DNA of 58,116 nt. Origin: Leptolyngbya sp. PLA1. GTDB taxonomy: Bacteria; Planctomycetota; Phycisphaerae; Phycisphaerales; UBA1924. This document shows, piece by piece, positions 25,179 through 34,292 of the stretch. The translations under genes were made by a program, and so were the position numbers. The notes under the pieces were generated by a model. The model saw only the letters and a list, made by a program, of their open reading frames with translations. It searched no databases and was not told the DNA's origin. The DNA lies in assembly GCA_021405315.1 (NCBI GenBank), contig QWIH01000021.1:1-58116 (forward strand), written 5' to 3'. Each line of letters opens with the position of its first letter. The first letter of the stretch is position 1.

Positions 25179-26294
25179 ATGCCGCTGGATGACCGTCTGG
25201 AACCGAAAATCGACGTGGACGCTCTGGATGAAGCCGCGGGCGGACCCGTAAGCCCGAGGGCGGCCCGTGCGGACGACCCGGAGGTCGTGGCGACGCTCGA
25301 CCGACTCATCGAGCAGATGGGCGGCAAGCCCGGATCGTTCGACGCCCGCCTGGTGCGCGAACTGCTCCAGACCGGTCTCAAGCTGATCCCCGACGGGCGG
25401 GACACGGGCGAGATCAAGCTGCTGACCAACTCCGTGAAGGAGCTCCGGTATGCGTTCCGCGTCTTCGGGCGCTTCCGTGATCCCCACAAGGTGACGATCT
25501 TCGGATCGGCCCGCACGCCCGAGTCGCACCCCGACTACGCCGCGTGCGTGGAGTTCTCCCGCCTGATGGCCGAGGCCGGGTGGATGTCCATCACGGGCGC
25601 CGGGCTGGGGATCATGCAGGCCGGGCACGTCGGCCCCGGCCGGCAGGCGAGCTTCGGCGTGGCGATCAGGCTTCCCTTCGAGACCAACGCCAACGCGGTC
25701 ATCGCGGGCGACGAGAAGCTGATCCTCTTCCGCTACTTCTTCACCCGCAAGCTGATGTTCATCAGCCAGGCGGAGGCGGTCGCGCTCTTCCCCGGCGGGT
25801 TCGGCACGATGGACGAGGCGTACGAGGCGCTGACGCTGGTGCAGACGGGCAAGTCCTCACCCATGCCGATCGTGATGCTCGAGGGACAGGGGGGCGACTA
25901 CTGGAGTTCGTGGGACCAGTGGGTCCACAGCCAACTCCTCAAGCGCGGATGGGTCAGCCCGGAAGACCCGAACATCTACTACATCGCCAAGAACCCGCAG
26001 GACGCCGCGAGACACCTGATCCGGTTCTACCGGAACTACCACTCGTCGCGATACCTCCGCGATCAGCTCGTGATCCGCCTGCGGAAGGCCCTCCGCCCGG
26101 AAGACGTGCAGCGTCTGGAGTCGGAGTTCAAGGTGCTCATCAAGACCGGAGGCATGACCCAGCACATGGGCCCCCTGGAGGGCGAGGAGGGCCTCCCCCA
26201 CCTGCCCCGTATCGCGTTCCACCACACGAAGTACAAGTACGGTCTGGTGCGGGCGCTCATCGATCGCATCAACGACCTGGACCCGGCCCCCTGA
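25179..26294 (+). CDS. LOG-family (lysine decarboxylase-like Rossmann) protein, 371 aa
   Basis: The start is the ATG at 25179. The core has VTIFGSARTPESHPDYAAC, SITGAGLGIMQAGHVGPG and the diagnostic PGGFGTMDEAYEALT, the nucleotide-phosphate loop of LOG proteins (cytokinin-type nucleoside monophosphate phosphoribohydrolases; some act on other nucleotides). N-terminal (about 75) and C-terminal (about 90) extensions make it longer than the 180-220 residues of simple LOG enzymes and similar to the longer PpnN-like class. The substrate is unproven. A lipoprotein gene follows 10 bp later. Confidence 0.85.
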   Translation: MPLDDRLEPKIDVDALDEAAGGPVSPRAARADDPEVVATLDRLIEQMGGKPGSFDARLVRELLQTGLKLIPDGRDTGEIKLLTNSVKELRYAFRVFGRFRDPHKVTIFGSARTPESHPDYAACVEFSRLMAEAGWMSITGAGLGIMQAGHVGPGRQASFGVAIRLPFETNANAVIAGDEKLILFRYFFTRKLMFISQAEAVALFPGGFGTMDEAYEALTLVQTGKSSPMPIVMLEGQGGDYWSSWDQWVHSQLLKRGWVSPEDPNIYYIAKNPQDAARHLIRFYRNYHSSRYLRDQLVIRLRKALRPEDVQRLESEFKVLIKTGGMTQHMGPLEGEEGLPHLPRIAFHHTKYKYGLVRALIDRINDLDPAP

Positions 26295-26303
26295 GCCCGA
26301 CGA

Positions 26304-27188
26304 ATGGAACCTGGCGTGATCAGAACCCGCGGAGCCCTGCCAGTGACCCTCGCCATCATCTGGGCGGCGCTGGTCGGGGGCTGCGCCGGCGGCGGCACCC
26401 CGCATCCCACGCAGTCCGGCTCGCCCGTCGAGCGCCCCGAAACTGCCGGCATGGAGCTGTGCTGGTGGATCGTCGGTGATTCGGGCGAAGGGGGAGCGCC
26501 GATCAATCACCTGCTGGAGCCCTACGCGTCGCGGCCGGTGCCGCTCTCGTGGCGTGCGGTCGAGGCGTGGCACGCCAACGGGCTGCGCGTCATGGCGGTG
26601 CCCGTGGACGACGTGCCCCTGCTGCGCAAGTCGCTGATGCCGGTGGGCGCCGTGCAGACGCAGTGGCTGGGCCAGGCGACACGGTGGACTGAAATTGCGC
26701 GCGGGCCCACCCTGGCTGCCCCGCTGGTGGTCGGGACCGACAGCGGGCCGCTCACGCTCTCCGCGGGGGGGCACCTGAAGCTCGCGATGCGCTGCTGGAG
26801 CACCGCCGCGGCGTGGAGCCCGGAAGCCGCGGGGCCCACCGTCGGTGCGTTGCAGATGGAGATCGCGCCGATCTTCACGCCCGCGCCGGCCCGGCAGGTG
26901 CTGGGACAAATGATGACCGAGGCCGAGCCCCCCCTCATGTTCTCGCGACTCGGGCTGGAGGCAACGCTGCTCGGGGAAGACGCCATCCTGATCATCGCGG
27001 AGGGGCCCGGAGAATCCGCGACGGGTCGGAACGTTCGAGGCCCCGAGGACCTCGCGCTCCCCACGCTGGGGGAGGCGATTCTCGTACCCGAGCGGGGCGA
27101 GGCCCGTGGCGGGCGGCGCGTGGTTGTGGTTCTCACACCCAGCGTGCCCCGCGCGTTCAGGCTGCTCGCGACGGACAGCGTCCGATAG
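26304..27188 (+). CDS. Hypothetical lipoprotein, 294 aa
   Basis: The N-terminus has a signal peptide ending in a lipobox (LAIIWAALVGGCAGG). The mature part is soluble and alternates short beta strands, including ELCWWIVGDSGEG, LRVMAVPVDDVPLLR, DAILIIAEGP and GGRRVVVVLTP. No catalytic motif or known family is recognised. It is in tight linkage after the LOG gene, and the HD-GYP gene follows after 46 bp. Confidence 0.7.
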   Translation: MEPGVIRTRGALPVTLAIIWAALVGGCAGGGTPHPTQSGSPVERPETAGMELCWWIVGDSGEGGAPINHLLEPYASRPVPLSWRAVEAWHANGLRVMAVPVDDVPLLRKSLMPVGAVQTQWLGQATRWTEIARGPTLAAPLVVGTDSGPLTLSAGGHLKLAMRCWSTAAAWSPEAAGPTVGALQMEIAPIFTPAPARQVLGQMMTEAEPPLMFSRLGLEATLLGEDAILIIAEGPGESATGRNVRGPEDLALPTLGEAILVPERGEARGGRRVVVVLTPSVPRAFRLLATDSVR

Positions 27189-27234
27189 CGTCGTTGCGCC
27201 GGGTCGCGGAAGAGCGAGGCCCGGGCGGCGGCCG

Positions 27235-28563
27235 ATGCTTCCTGCGGGGCTGTACGCCCCGTGGAGCGTGCCCTTGCTGCGGGTCCCGATCGTTGACGCG
27301 AGGCCCGGAATGGTCCTGGGCCTTGACATTCCGCACCCGTCGCTGGCGGGCGGGGTGCTGCTGCGCCGCAATGCCGAGCTCGACGATCGCTGCATCGCGC
27401 GGCTCGCCGAGATGGGGGTCCGCGAGATCTGCATCCGCTATCCGGGCTTGGAGCATCTCGCGAAGTTCCACGATCCGCGCGTGATGTCCACGCACCGCAA
27501 GCTCGTGACCGAGCTGGCCGGGGTGCTCGACGCGGGGATGGTTCAGCAGCACGTGGAGCTGGACTACTGGACTTACAAGCGTGCGGTCGCGGATGTGCTT
27601 GAAGCGCTCATGGCGAACCCCGCCGCGGCGGCCCTCACGAGCGACCTCGCCTCGGGCGACACGCCCAACGTGCGCCATCATGGCGGGGTCTGCATGCTCA
27701 GCCTGCTCATGGCGCTCAAGCTTGACTACTACCTGATCCGCGAGCGACCCCGGATGCCGGCGGCGGCGGCCAAGAACCTCGCGGCGCTCGGCGTGGGCGC
27801 GATGCTCCACGACATCGGGATGGCGCGCATCGCCCCGGATGCGCTCCGCCGCTGGAATCTCTCCCCGGATGAGAGCGACCCGGCCTGGCAGGAGCACGTG
27901 CAGCTCGGGCACGACGTGGTGAGCGGGCAGATCGACCCCGCCGCCGCGGGCATCGTCCTGCACCACCACCAGCACTGGGATGGAACGGGGTTCCCGGCCC
28001 GCAAGGAGCTCAGCGGCGAATCGCACCGCCTTCGAGGCTCCGAGATTCACGTCTTCGCGCGGATCGTGGCGGCGGCCGAGACACTCCAGCGGCTGCGGTA
28101 CCCGGCGCATGCCCCCGGCGCGGACGACCGGCTGCGCCCGCCCAGGCCAACGGTCGCCGCGATGCACGGCCTGCTCCGCACGCCGCTCTCCTCGCGGATC
28201 GACCCTCTGGTGCTCAAGGCGCTGGTGACGGTGGTTCCCCCGTTCGCCCCCGGCACGATCGTGACCATCACGGGCGGCCGGACCGCCGCGGTCGTGGAGT
28301 GGTCGCCCTTGGACCCGTGCCGTCCGGTGGTGGAGGTGCTGCCCACGGGGATCATCCCCCCAAACCGTACCGGCCGCGAGCCGCAGCGGGAGCGGATTGA
28401 CCTGAGAGTCTCTGAGGACGTACAGGTCTGCGAGGCCGAGGGGCACGACACGACCCCGTGGCTCTTCCAGCCCCGAACGCCCCAGGAGTTTGACCTGCCG
28501 CTCGCCACGCGCACCATGGACAACCGGGCGTTGGGGGACCTGAGCGAACGCCCTGCGGCGTGA
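27235..28563 (+). CDS. HD-GYP-type phosphodiesterase with altered signature
   Basis: The 442-residue protein starts at the ATG at 27235. The metal-binding His-Asp pair is MLHDIGMARI (residues 192-193). The HD-GYP region reads HHHQHWDGTGFPAR (about 243-256) where classical members have H-H-E-x-x-D-G-x-G-Y-P; so the Glu is Gln and the Tyr is Phe. The upstream region (PNVRHHGGVCMLSLLM) fits the family. Classical members hydrolyse cyclic-di-GMP, but these changes leave activity open. The C-terminal 130 residues contain a small beta-barrel-like segment (PFAPGTIVTITGGRTAAVVEW). Confidence 0.82.
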   Translation: MLPAGLYAPWSVPLLRVPIVDARPGMVLGLDIPHPSLAGGVLLRRNAELDDRCIARLAEMGVREICIRYPGLEHLAKFHDPRVMSTHRKLVTELAGVLDAGMVQQHVELDYWTYKRAVADVLEALMANPAAAALTSDLASGDTPNVRHHGGVCMLSLLMALKLDYYLIRERPRMPAAAAKNLAALGVGAMLHDIGMARIAPDALRRWNLSPDESDPAWQEHVQLGHDVVSGQIDPAAAGIVLHHHQHWDGTGFPARKELSGESHRLRGSEIHVFARIVAAAETLQRLRYPAHAPGADDRLRPPRPTVAAMHGLLRTPLSSRIDPLVLKALVTVVPPFAPGTIVTITGGRTAAVVEWSPLDPCRPVVEVLPTGIIPPNRTGREPQRERIDLRVSEDVQVCEAEGHDTTPWLFQPRTPQEFDLPLATRTMDNRALGDLSERPAA

Positions 28564-28568
28564 TGCGA

Positions 28569-29141
28569 TCAAGGCTGTTCGACGAACCAGCGGAGGCGCC
28601 AGTTGCCTCCCTCCATCACCATGTCCATGGCGCGGTACCGCAGGCCGCTGGTGCCGAGCCCGGAGATCGACACGCGCTGCACGCCGGCGCCCACTGGGGT
28701 CATGACGGCGCCTGGGGTGCGTTCACCCATCGGCATGAGGTTGAACAGGTCGTACAGGTCAAGGCGCTGCGCGCACAACTCGTCGTAGAGGCTGCCGGGG
28801 TCCACACCCATGGCGGCGCACTCTTCACGGGTCTTCTTGCTCAGCACCTGCTCGACGAAGAGGTCCTTCTCGCCGTCCTCGATGGTGTTGTAGATGTGGA
28901 GAATGAGGTGCCTGCCGGTGCGTGCGATGAGGGTCTTCTTGCCGTCGGGCTGCTGCTGGACGAGTTGGTCCTCGGAGATGATGGTGGGGTCGCGGTAGTC
29001 GCCGAAGTCTCGCACGACGGGGCGGCCGGACTCGGCCCCGGGCAGGCCCCCCAGGATGGGGTTGTAGCGGACCACGCGCGTCTCACACCCGAGGAGCGCC
29101 AGGGCGCAGAGCGACGGGATGGCGAGCCGGTGTGTGGTCAT
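28569..29141 (-). CDS. Hypothetical lipoprotein, 190 aa
   Basis: The signal peptide is followed by a lipobox (SLCALALLGC). The mature part includes YNPILGGLPGAESGRP, DPTIISEDQLVQQQPDGKK and a helical region with two Cys (EECAAMG and DELCAQR), then a beta-rich ending MDMVMEGGNWRLRWFVEQP. No family is recognised. It converges on the HD-GYP gene with 5 bp between the stops. It is on the nadB strand, with 70 bp between. Confidence 0.7.
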   Translation of the reverse strand: MTTHRLAIPSLCALALLGCETRVVRYNPILGGLPGAESGRPVVRDFGDYRDPTIISEDQLVQQQPDGKKTLIARTGRHLILHIYNTIEDGEKDLFVEQVLSKKTREECAAMGVDPGSLYDELCAQRLDLYDLFNLMPMGERTPGAVMTPVGAGVQRVSISGLGTSGLRYRAMDMVMEGGNWRLRWFVEQP

Positions 29142-29211
29142 GCCGGTTGGGCGGAGGGCGTGCGGTGCCGGGCCGGCGGGTCGCGCGGCGTTGGGCCGAC
29201 CTCGGGGAACT

Positions 29212-30912
29212 CTAGCGGGGCTCGGTGCCGCTCACGAGGGGGATGGTGACGGGCTCTGCACGGCCCCGGCGCCAGCAGTCACGCAGGGCGAACTCCTGGC
29301 TCGGCGCGGGGAAGTCCGCGCGGAAGTGGCAGCCGCGGGATTCACGTCTCCAGTGGGCGGAGCGGGCCACGAGCGCGGCGGTGACAAGCATGTTCTGCGT
29401 CTCCCAGCCCGCCGGCTCGTCGAAGATCTTGTCCAGCGTGTACCGAGCCCAGAAGTCGATCATCTCGATCACGCTCTCCAGTCGCTGGTCCGTGCGCTCG
29501 ATGCCGACGTTCTTCCACATGGCGGAGCGCAGCGAAGACCGCACGTCCGCAAGGTCAAGCTCGCCCCTGTCGCTGGGGCGGATGTCGCTGATGACGGGGA
29601 CGGGCGCGGACCGGCCGGCACCCGCCCATCCCGCGGGCCGTCCGTCGTTGGGGGACGCGGGCTGGCGCATCTCCGCCGCGTGGTGGCCGGCCCGTTCGCC
29701 GAAGACCAGCCCCTCCAGCAGCGAGTTGCTCGCGAGTCGGTTGGCGCCGTGCAGGCCCGTGCACGCGACCTCTCCCGCGGCGTAGAGGCCGGGGACGTCG
29801 GTTTGCCCGGCGTCGTCGGTGCGGACACCCCCAACCATGTAGTGAGCCGCGGGATGCACGGGGATGAGGTCCGACGCGGGATCGAGACCGAACCGTTTGA
29901 GAAGCGCCGCGATCCCGGGGAAGCGTGCGGGGAACTGCTCGACGTGGCGGCAATCGAGCAGCACGTGGCTGCCCCCCTGCTTGGCGATCTGCCGGACAAT
30001 CGCGTGGGCGACGATGTCACGCGGGGCGAGCTCGGCGAGCGGGTGCAGGTCGACCATGAAGCGTCGGCCGGATTCGTCCAGCAGGTGGGCGCCGGCGCCG
30101 CGGATGGCCTCTGTGATCAGCGCCCGGCCGGCGCCCGGCAGGTAGAGCGTGGTCGGATGAAACTGCACGTAGGCCATGTCCGCCAGGGTGGCGCCGGCGC
30201 GGAACGCCAGCGCCTCGCCATCGGCGGTGGCGGAGGGCGGGTTGGTGGTCTCGCGGAAGAGCACCCCGGCCCCGCCGCTGGCGAGGATGGTGGCCTTGGC
30301 CCAGATCATCTGCAGGCCGTACTTGGGGTGGTGGGTGATGGCGCCCATCACGGGGCTGCCCGGCTCGTCGCTGGGGGTGATGAGATCCAGGGCGAAGCAG
30401 TGCTCGAAAAGCCGCACCGCCGTCGTCCGCCTTGCCTGCTCCACGAGCACCCGCTGCAGTTCGCGCCCGGTCTCGTCGCCTCCGGCGTGGACGATGCGGG
30501 AGGCTGAATGCCCGCCCTCGCGGCCAAGGAGCAGCCCGCCGTCGGACGCGCGATCGGCGCGCATGCCCCAGCGGAAGAGCTCCTCGATGAGCGCCGGCCC
30601 CCGCGAGACGACCAGACGCACGATGCCGGGGTCGCACGCGCCGGCGCCCGCGGCGAGCGTGTCCTGCTCGTGGGCACCGGTGGTGTCGTGCGCGTCCATG
30701 ACCCCCGCGATGCCCCCCTGCGCCCACGCGGTGTTCGTGGACCTCAGGTCGCTCTTGGAGAGCACGATGACCTCGCCGTGCTGCGCCGCGGCGATGGCGG
30801 CCCGGAGCCCCGCGACGCCCGCACCAATGACCAGCGTGTCGGTGAAGATCTGCGGGAGCAGCGACGACCTGAACGGGATGAGATACCGGCGTTGATCGAA
30901 CTGACCGTCCAT
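29212..30912 (-). CDS. nadB: L-aspartate oxidase
   Basis: NadB oxidises aspartate to iminoaspartate for NAD synthesis. The FAD-binding fold starts at TLVIGAGVAGLRAAIAAA, followed by the conserved STNTAWAQGGIAGVMD (family-type TAWAQGG-I). The substrate and active-site region has GREGGHSASRIVHAGGDETG. The ending of the flavin domain reads VPGLYAAGEVACTGLHGANRLASNSLLEGLVFG. At 566 residues it is a normal length. No nadA or nadC is nearby; it shares its strand with a GNAT gene 17 bp upstream. Confidence 0.94.
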   Translation of the reverse strand: MDGQFDQRRYLIPFRSSLLPQIFTDTLVIGAGVAGLRAAIAAAQHGEVIVLSKSDLRSTNTAWAQGGIAGVMDAHDTTGAHEQDTLAAGAGACDPGIVRLVVSRGPALIEELFRWGMRADRASDGGLLLGREGGHSASRIVHAGGDETGRELQRVLVEQARRTTAVRLFEHCFALDLITPSDEPGSPVMGAITHHPKYGLQMIWAKATILASGGAGVLFRETTNPPSATADGEALAFRAGATLADMAYVQFHPTTLYLPGAGRALITEAIRGAGAHLLDESGRRFMVDLHPLAELAPRDIVAHAIVRQIAKQGGSHVLLDCRHVEQFPARFPGIAALLKRFGLDPASDLIPVHPAAHYMVGGVRTDDAGQTDVPGLYAAGEVACTGLHGANRLASNSLLEGLVFGERAGHHAAEMRQPASPNDGRPAGWAGAGRSAPVPVISDIRPSDRGELDLADVRSSLRSAMWKNVGIERTDQRLESVIEMIDFWARYTLDKIFDEPAGWETQNMLVTAALVARSAHWRRESRGCHFRADFPAPSQEFALRDCWRRGRAEPVTIPLVSGTEPR

Positions 30913-30929
30913 CGCGCCTCACTTGTGCG

Positions 30930-31466
30930 TCAGGCCAGTGCCTTGCTCAGGATGCAGGAACGGTAGTTGGTGTAGGGCCACTGCCAGTGCTCGACGAACC
31001 GGTAGCCCCGCTTCACGTAGAAGTCGTACAACTCGCGGTCGGGCTCCGCCATGCTGAGCGCCAGCTCGGTCGCGCCCTTCTCGCGGGCCCGACGCTCCAC
31101 CACCTCCAGCAGCGCTCGCCCGATGCCCCGCCCCTGCACGTCGGGGTCCACGCCGAACTGCGCGAAGTGGCAGACGTGCGGCTTCAGGAAGAAGGGCGGG
31201 AAGGTCGCCTTCTCCTGCTCCTCGAACAGGATCACGCCCGCGATCGTCTCGCCCCCGGCGCCCTCCACCAGCGCGATGTAGCACTCGCTGTTGGCCGCCC
31301 GCTCCGCCGTCACGCTGTCATCCTGTCTCCCGGCGAGGGGACGCAGCCCCATGGCCACCTGCTTGGCGTAGGCGCGGTGCAGCAGGCGCGTGATCGCGGG
31401 GATCGGGTCGCTGGGGAGCAGTGGACGCACGATGACGGCGCCGGCTTTGTGATCGTTCACGGGCAT
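30930..31466 (-). CDS. GNAT-family N-acetyltransferase, 178 aa
   Basis: The fold is visible as IVRPLLPSDPIPAITRLLHRAY, an acceptor strand AGVILFEEQ, then HFAQFGVDPDVQGRGIGRALLEVVE (the acetyl-CoA loop Q-G-R-G-I-G), ELALSMAEPDRELYDFYVKRGYRFV and the usual ending. The substrate is unknown. It is divergent from the thioesterase gene, with 21 bp between starts, and precedes nadB. Confidence 0.88.
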   Translation of the reverse strand: MPVNDHKAGAVIVRPLLPSDPIPAITRLLHRAYAKQVAMGLRPLAGRQDDSVTAERAANSECYIALVEGAGGETIAGVILFEEQEKATFPPFFLKPHVCHFAQFGVDPDVQGRGIGRALLEVVERRAREKGATELALSMAEPDRELYDFYVKRGYRFVEHWQWPYTNYRSCILSKALA

Positions 31467-31487
31467 CGGGGGTGGGATCGTAGACTA

Positions 31488-31958
31488 ATGGCGATGCGAG
31501 GACACGCCGACCAGCTCGCGACGGGGCTCCCCGCGCCCACCTCCCGGGTGCCGCGTGCCGACGCCACCCGCCTCCGAGTGCGGTACTGCGAGTGCGACCC
31601 CATGAACGTCGCCCATCACGCGGCGTACATCCCCTGGCTCGAGATCGGCCGTACCGAACTGCTCCGGGCCGGCGGCGTGGCGTACGCGCAGCTCGAGCGG
31701 GCCGGCGTCTTCCTGGTCATCGCCAAGCTTGAAGCGGCGTACCGAAGGCCCGTCCTCTACGACGACGTGGTGGAGGTCCGCACACGCGTCGCCTCCGCCT
31801 CCCGCGTCAAAATCGTGCACGCCTACGAGGTCGTCGTCGTCGAGAGGAGCGGGGAGCCGACCGAGATCGTCGCGGCGGTCGCCGGCACCACGCTCGCCTG
31901 CGTCGACCGCGACGGCCGCGTCCAGACCCTGCCCGACTGGCTCGCGGGGGGCGACTGA
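31488..31958 (+). CDS. Hotdog-fold acyl-CoA thioesterase (4HBT family)
   Basis: The 156-residue protein starts at the ATG at 31488. The hotdog active-site segment is LRVRYCECDPMNVAHHAAYIPWLEIGRTELLR, where D-x-M-N-V-A-H-H-A is the YbgC/4HBT motif (the aspartate and His are the usual catalytic pair). Later strands are AGVFLVIAKLEAAYRRPVLYDD and VVEVRTRVAS. It probably hydrolyses short acyl-CoA esters. Its stop overlaps the next start (ATGA), so the next gene is coupled. Confidence 0.88.
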   Translation: MAMRGHADQLATGLPAPTSRVPRADATRLRVRYCECDPMNVAHHAAYIPWLEIGRTELLRAGGVAYAQLERAGVFLVIAKLEAAYRRPVLYDDVVEVRTRVASASRVKIVHAYEVVVVERSGEPTEIVAAVAGTTLACVDRDGRVQTLPDWLAGGD

Positions 31959-32356
31959 TGGCCTCGGAGCCCCGCTGCGACGACTGCGGCTACGGCCTGG
32001 CGGGGGTTCCTGACCGCGGCGGGCTGGTGACATGCCCCGAATGCGGCGAGCCCCAGTCGCCCGCCGATGCACACGACCGTCGCTGGGCGAGGCGCACCTT
32101 CATGCTCGGGGTCGCTCTCCCGAACTACCTCATGGCCGCCACCACGCTGCTGGGCGGCTGGCTCGGAGGGGCGGAGACGGCGGTGCTGATGGCGGTGTTC
32201 ATCTTCGGGCTGACGCTGGGGCTTGCGCTGATGATGAGCCGCGACGCGGAGCACCGAAGCCGCGGATCCGCGGCGTCGCGGGCCGCGCGGGCCGTCGGGC
32301 TGTGGGCGCTCCTCAACGCGCCCGCCGGCGTGGTACAGTGGCTGTGCTGGAGCTGA
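31958..32356 (+). CDS. Zinc-ribbon membrane protein, 132 aa
   Basis: The start ATG overlaps the thioesterase stop. The N-terminus is a four-Cys ribbon (CDDCGYGLAGVPDRGGLVTC then PECG), and two membrane helices follow (residues about 48-66 and 70-90). The ribbon resembles that of the protein at 7741-8229, there placed at the C-terminus. No function is known. Confidence 0.7.
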   Translation: MASEPRCDDCGYGLAGVPDRGGLVTCPECGEPQSPADAHDRRWARRTFMLGVALPNYLMAATTLLGGWLGGAETAVLMAVFIFGLTLGLALMMSRDAEHRSRGSAASRAARAVGLWALLNAPAGVVQWLCWS

Positions 32357-32379
32357 ACCTCACCCCGGGGAGGGCCTAC

Positions 32380-32802
32380 ATGGCATGCGAGTCATCGTGC
32401 AAGTGCGGGAGCCGGACCTGGCCATCCATGGCCGGCGCGTGCGCCGTCTTTGTGGTGTTTACGCTCGTCTACATGCTGTTCATCGTGCCCGTGCGGGAGG
32501 AGATCTTCCGCGATTTCGGCGTGGCACTCCCGGCGCTCACCGTCGGCCTCATCCGGTTCTCGCGGGACATCAGACTCTCCAACCCGGGGCAGGTCTTCTC
32601 GCTCGGCTGGGTCGCCATCGGGGTCGCGAGCCTGCTCGGCGCCGGGCTGACGATTCTCTCGGCGTTCGTTCCCCGGCCTGTTGCCCGCGCGCTCCTTGCG
32701 GGCGTCGTGCTGCTGCTGGTCGTGTGGATGGCGATCTGCGCCTGGGCGATGCTCGCCCCGACGCTCGCCATGCAGCAGTCGCTGCAACAGGAGGGCCTGT
32801 AG
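32380..32802 (+). CDS. Multi-helix membrane protein, 140 aa
   Basis: The start is the ATG at 32380, with GGGGAGGG six bases upstream. Three or four hydrophobic helices are visible (AGACAVFVVFTLVYMLFIV, SLGWVAIGVASLLGAGLTIL, ALLAGVVLLLVVWMAICAWAML). The N-terminus has a short Cys-rich segment (ACESSCKCGS). No family is recognised. It ends 6 bp before the convergent radA stop. Confidence 0.65.
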   Translation: MACESSCKCGSRTWPSMAGACAVFVVFTLVYMLFIVPVREEIFRDFGVALPALTVGLIRFSRDIRLSNPGQVFSLGWVAIGVASLLGAGLTILSAFVPRPVARALLAGVVLLLVVWMAICAWAMLAPTLAMQQSLQQEGL

Positions 32803-32808
32803 GACTCG

Positions 32809-34242
<1,434 letters not shown>

Positions 34243-34292
34243 GAGACCATCGTACTGCACCGCTCGGGCTCGATACCCTGCTCGTGACGCGC

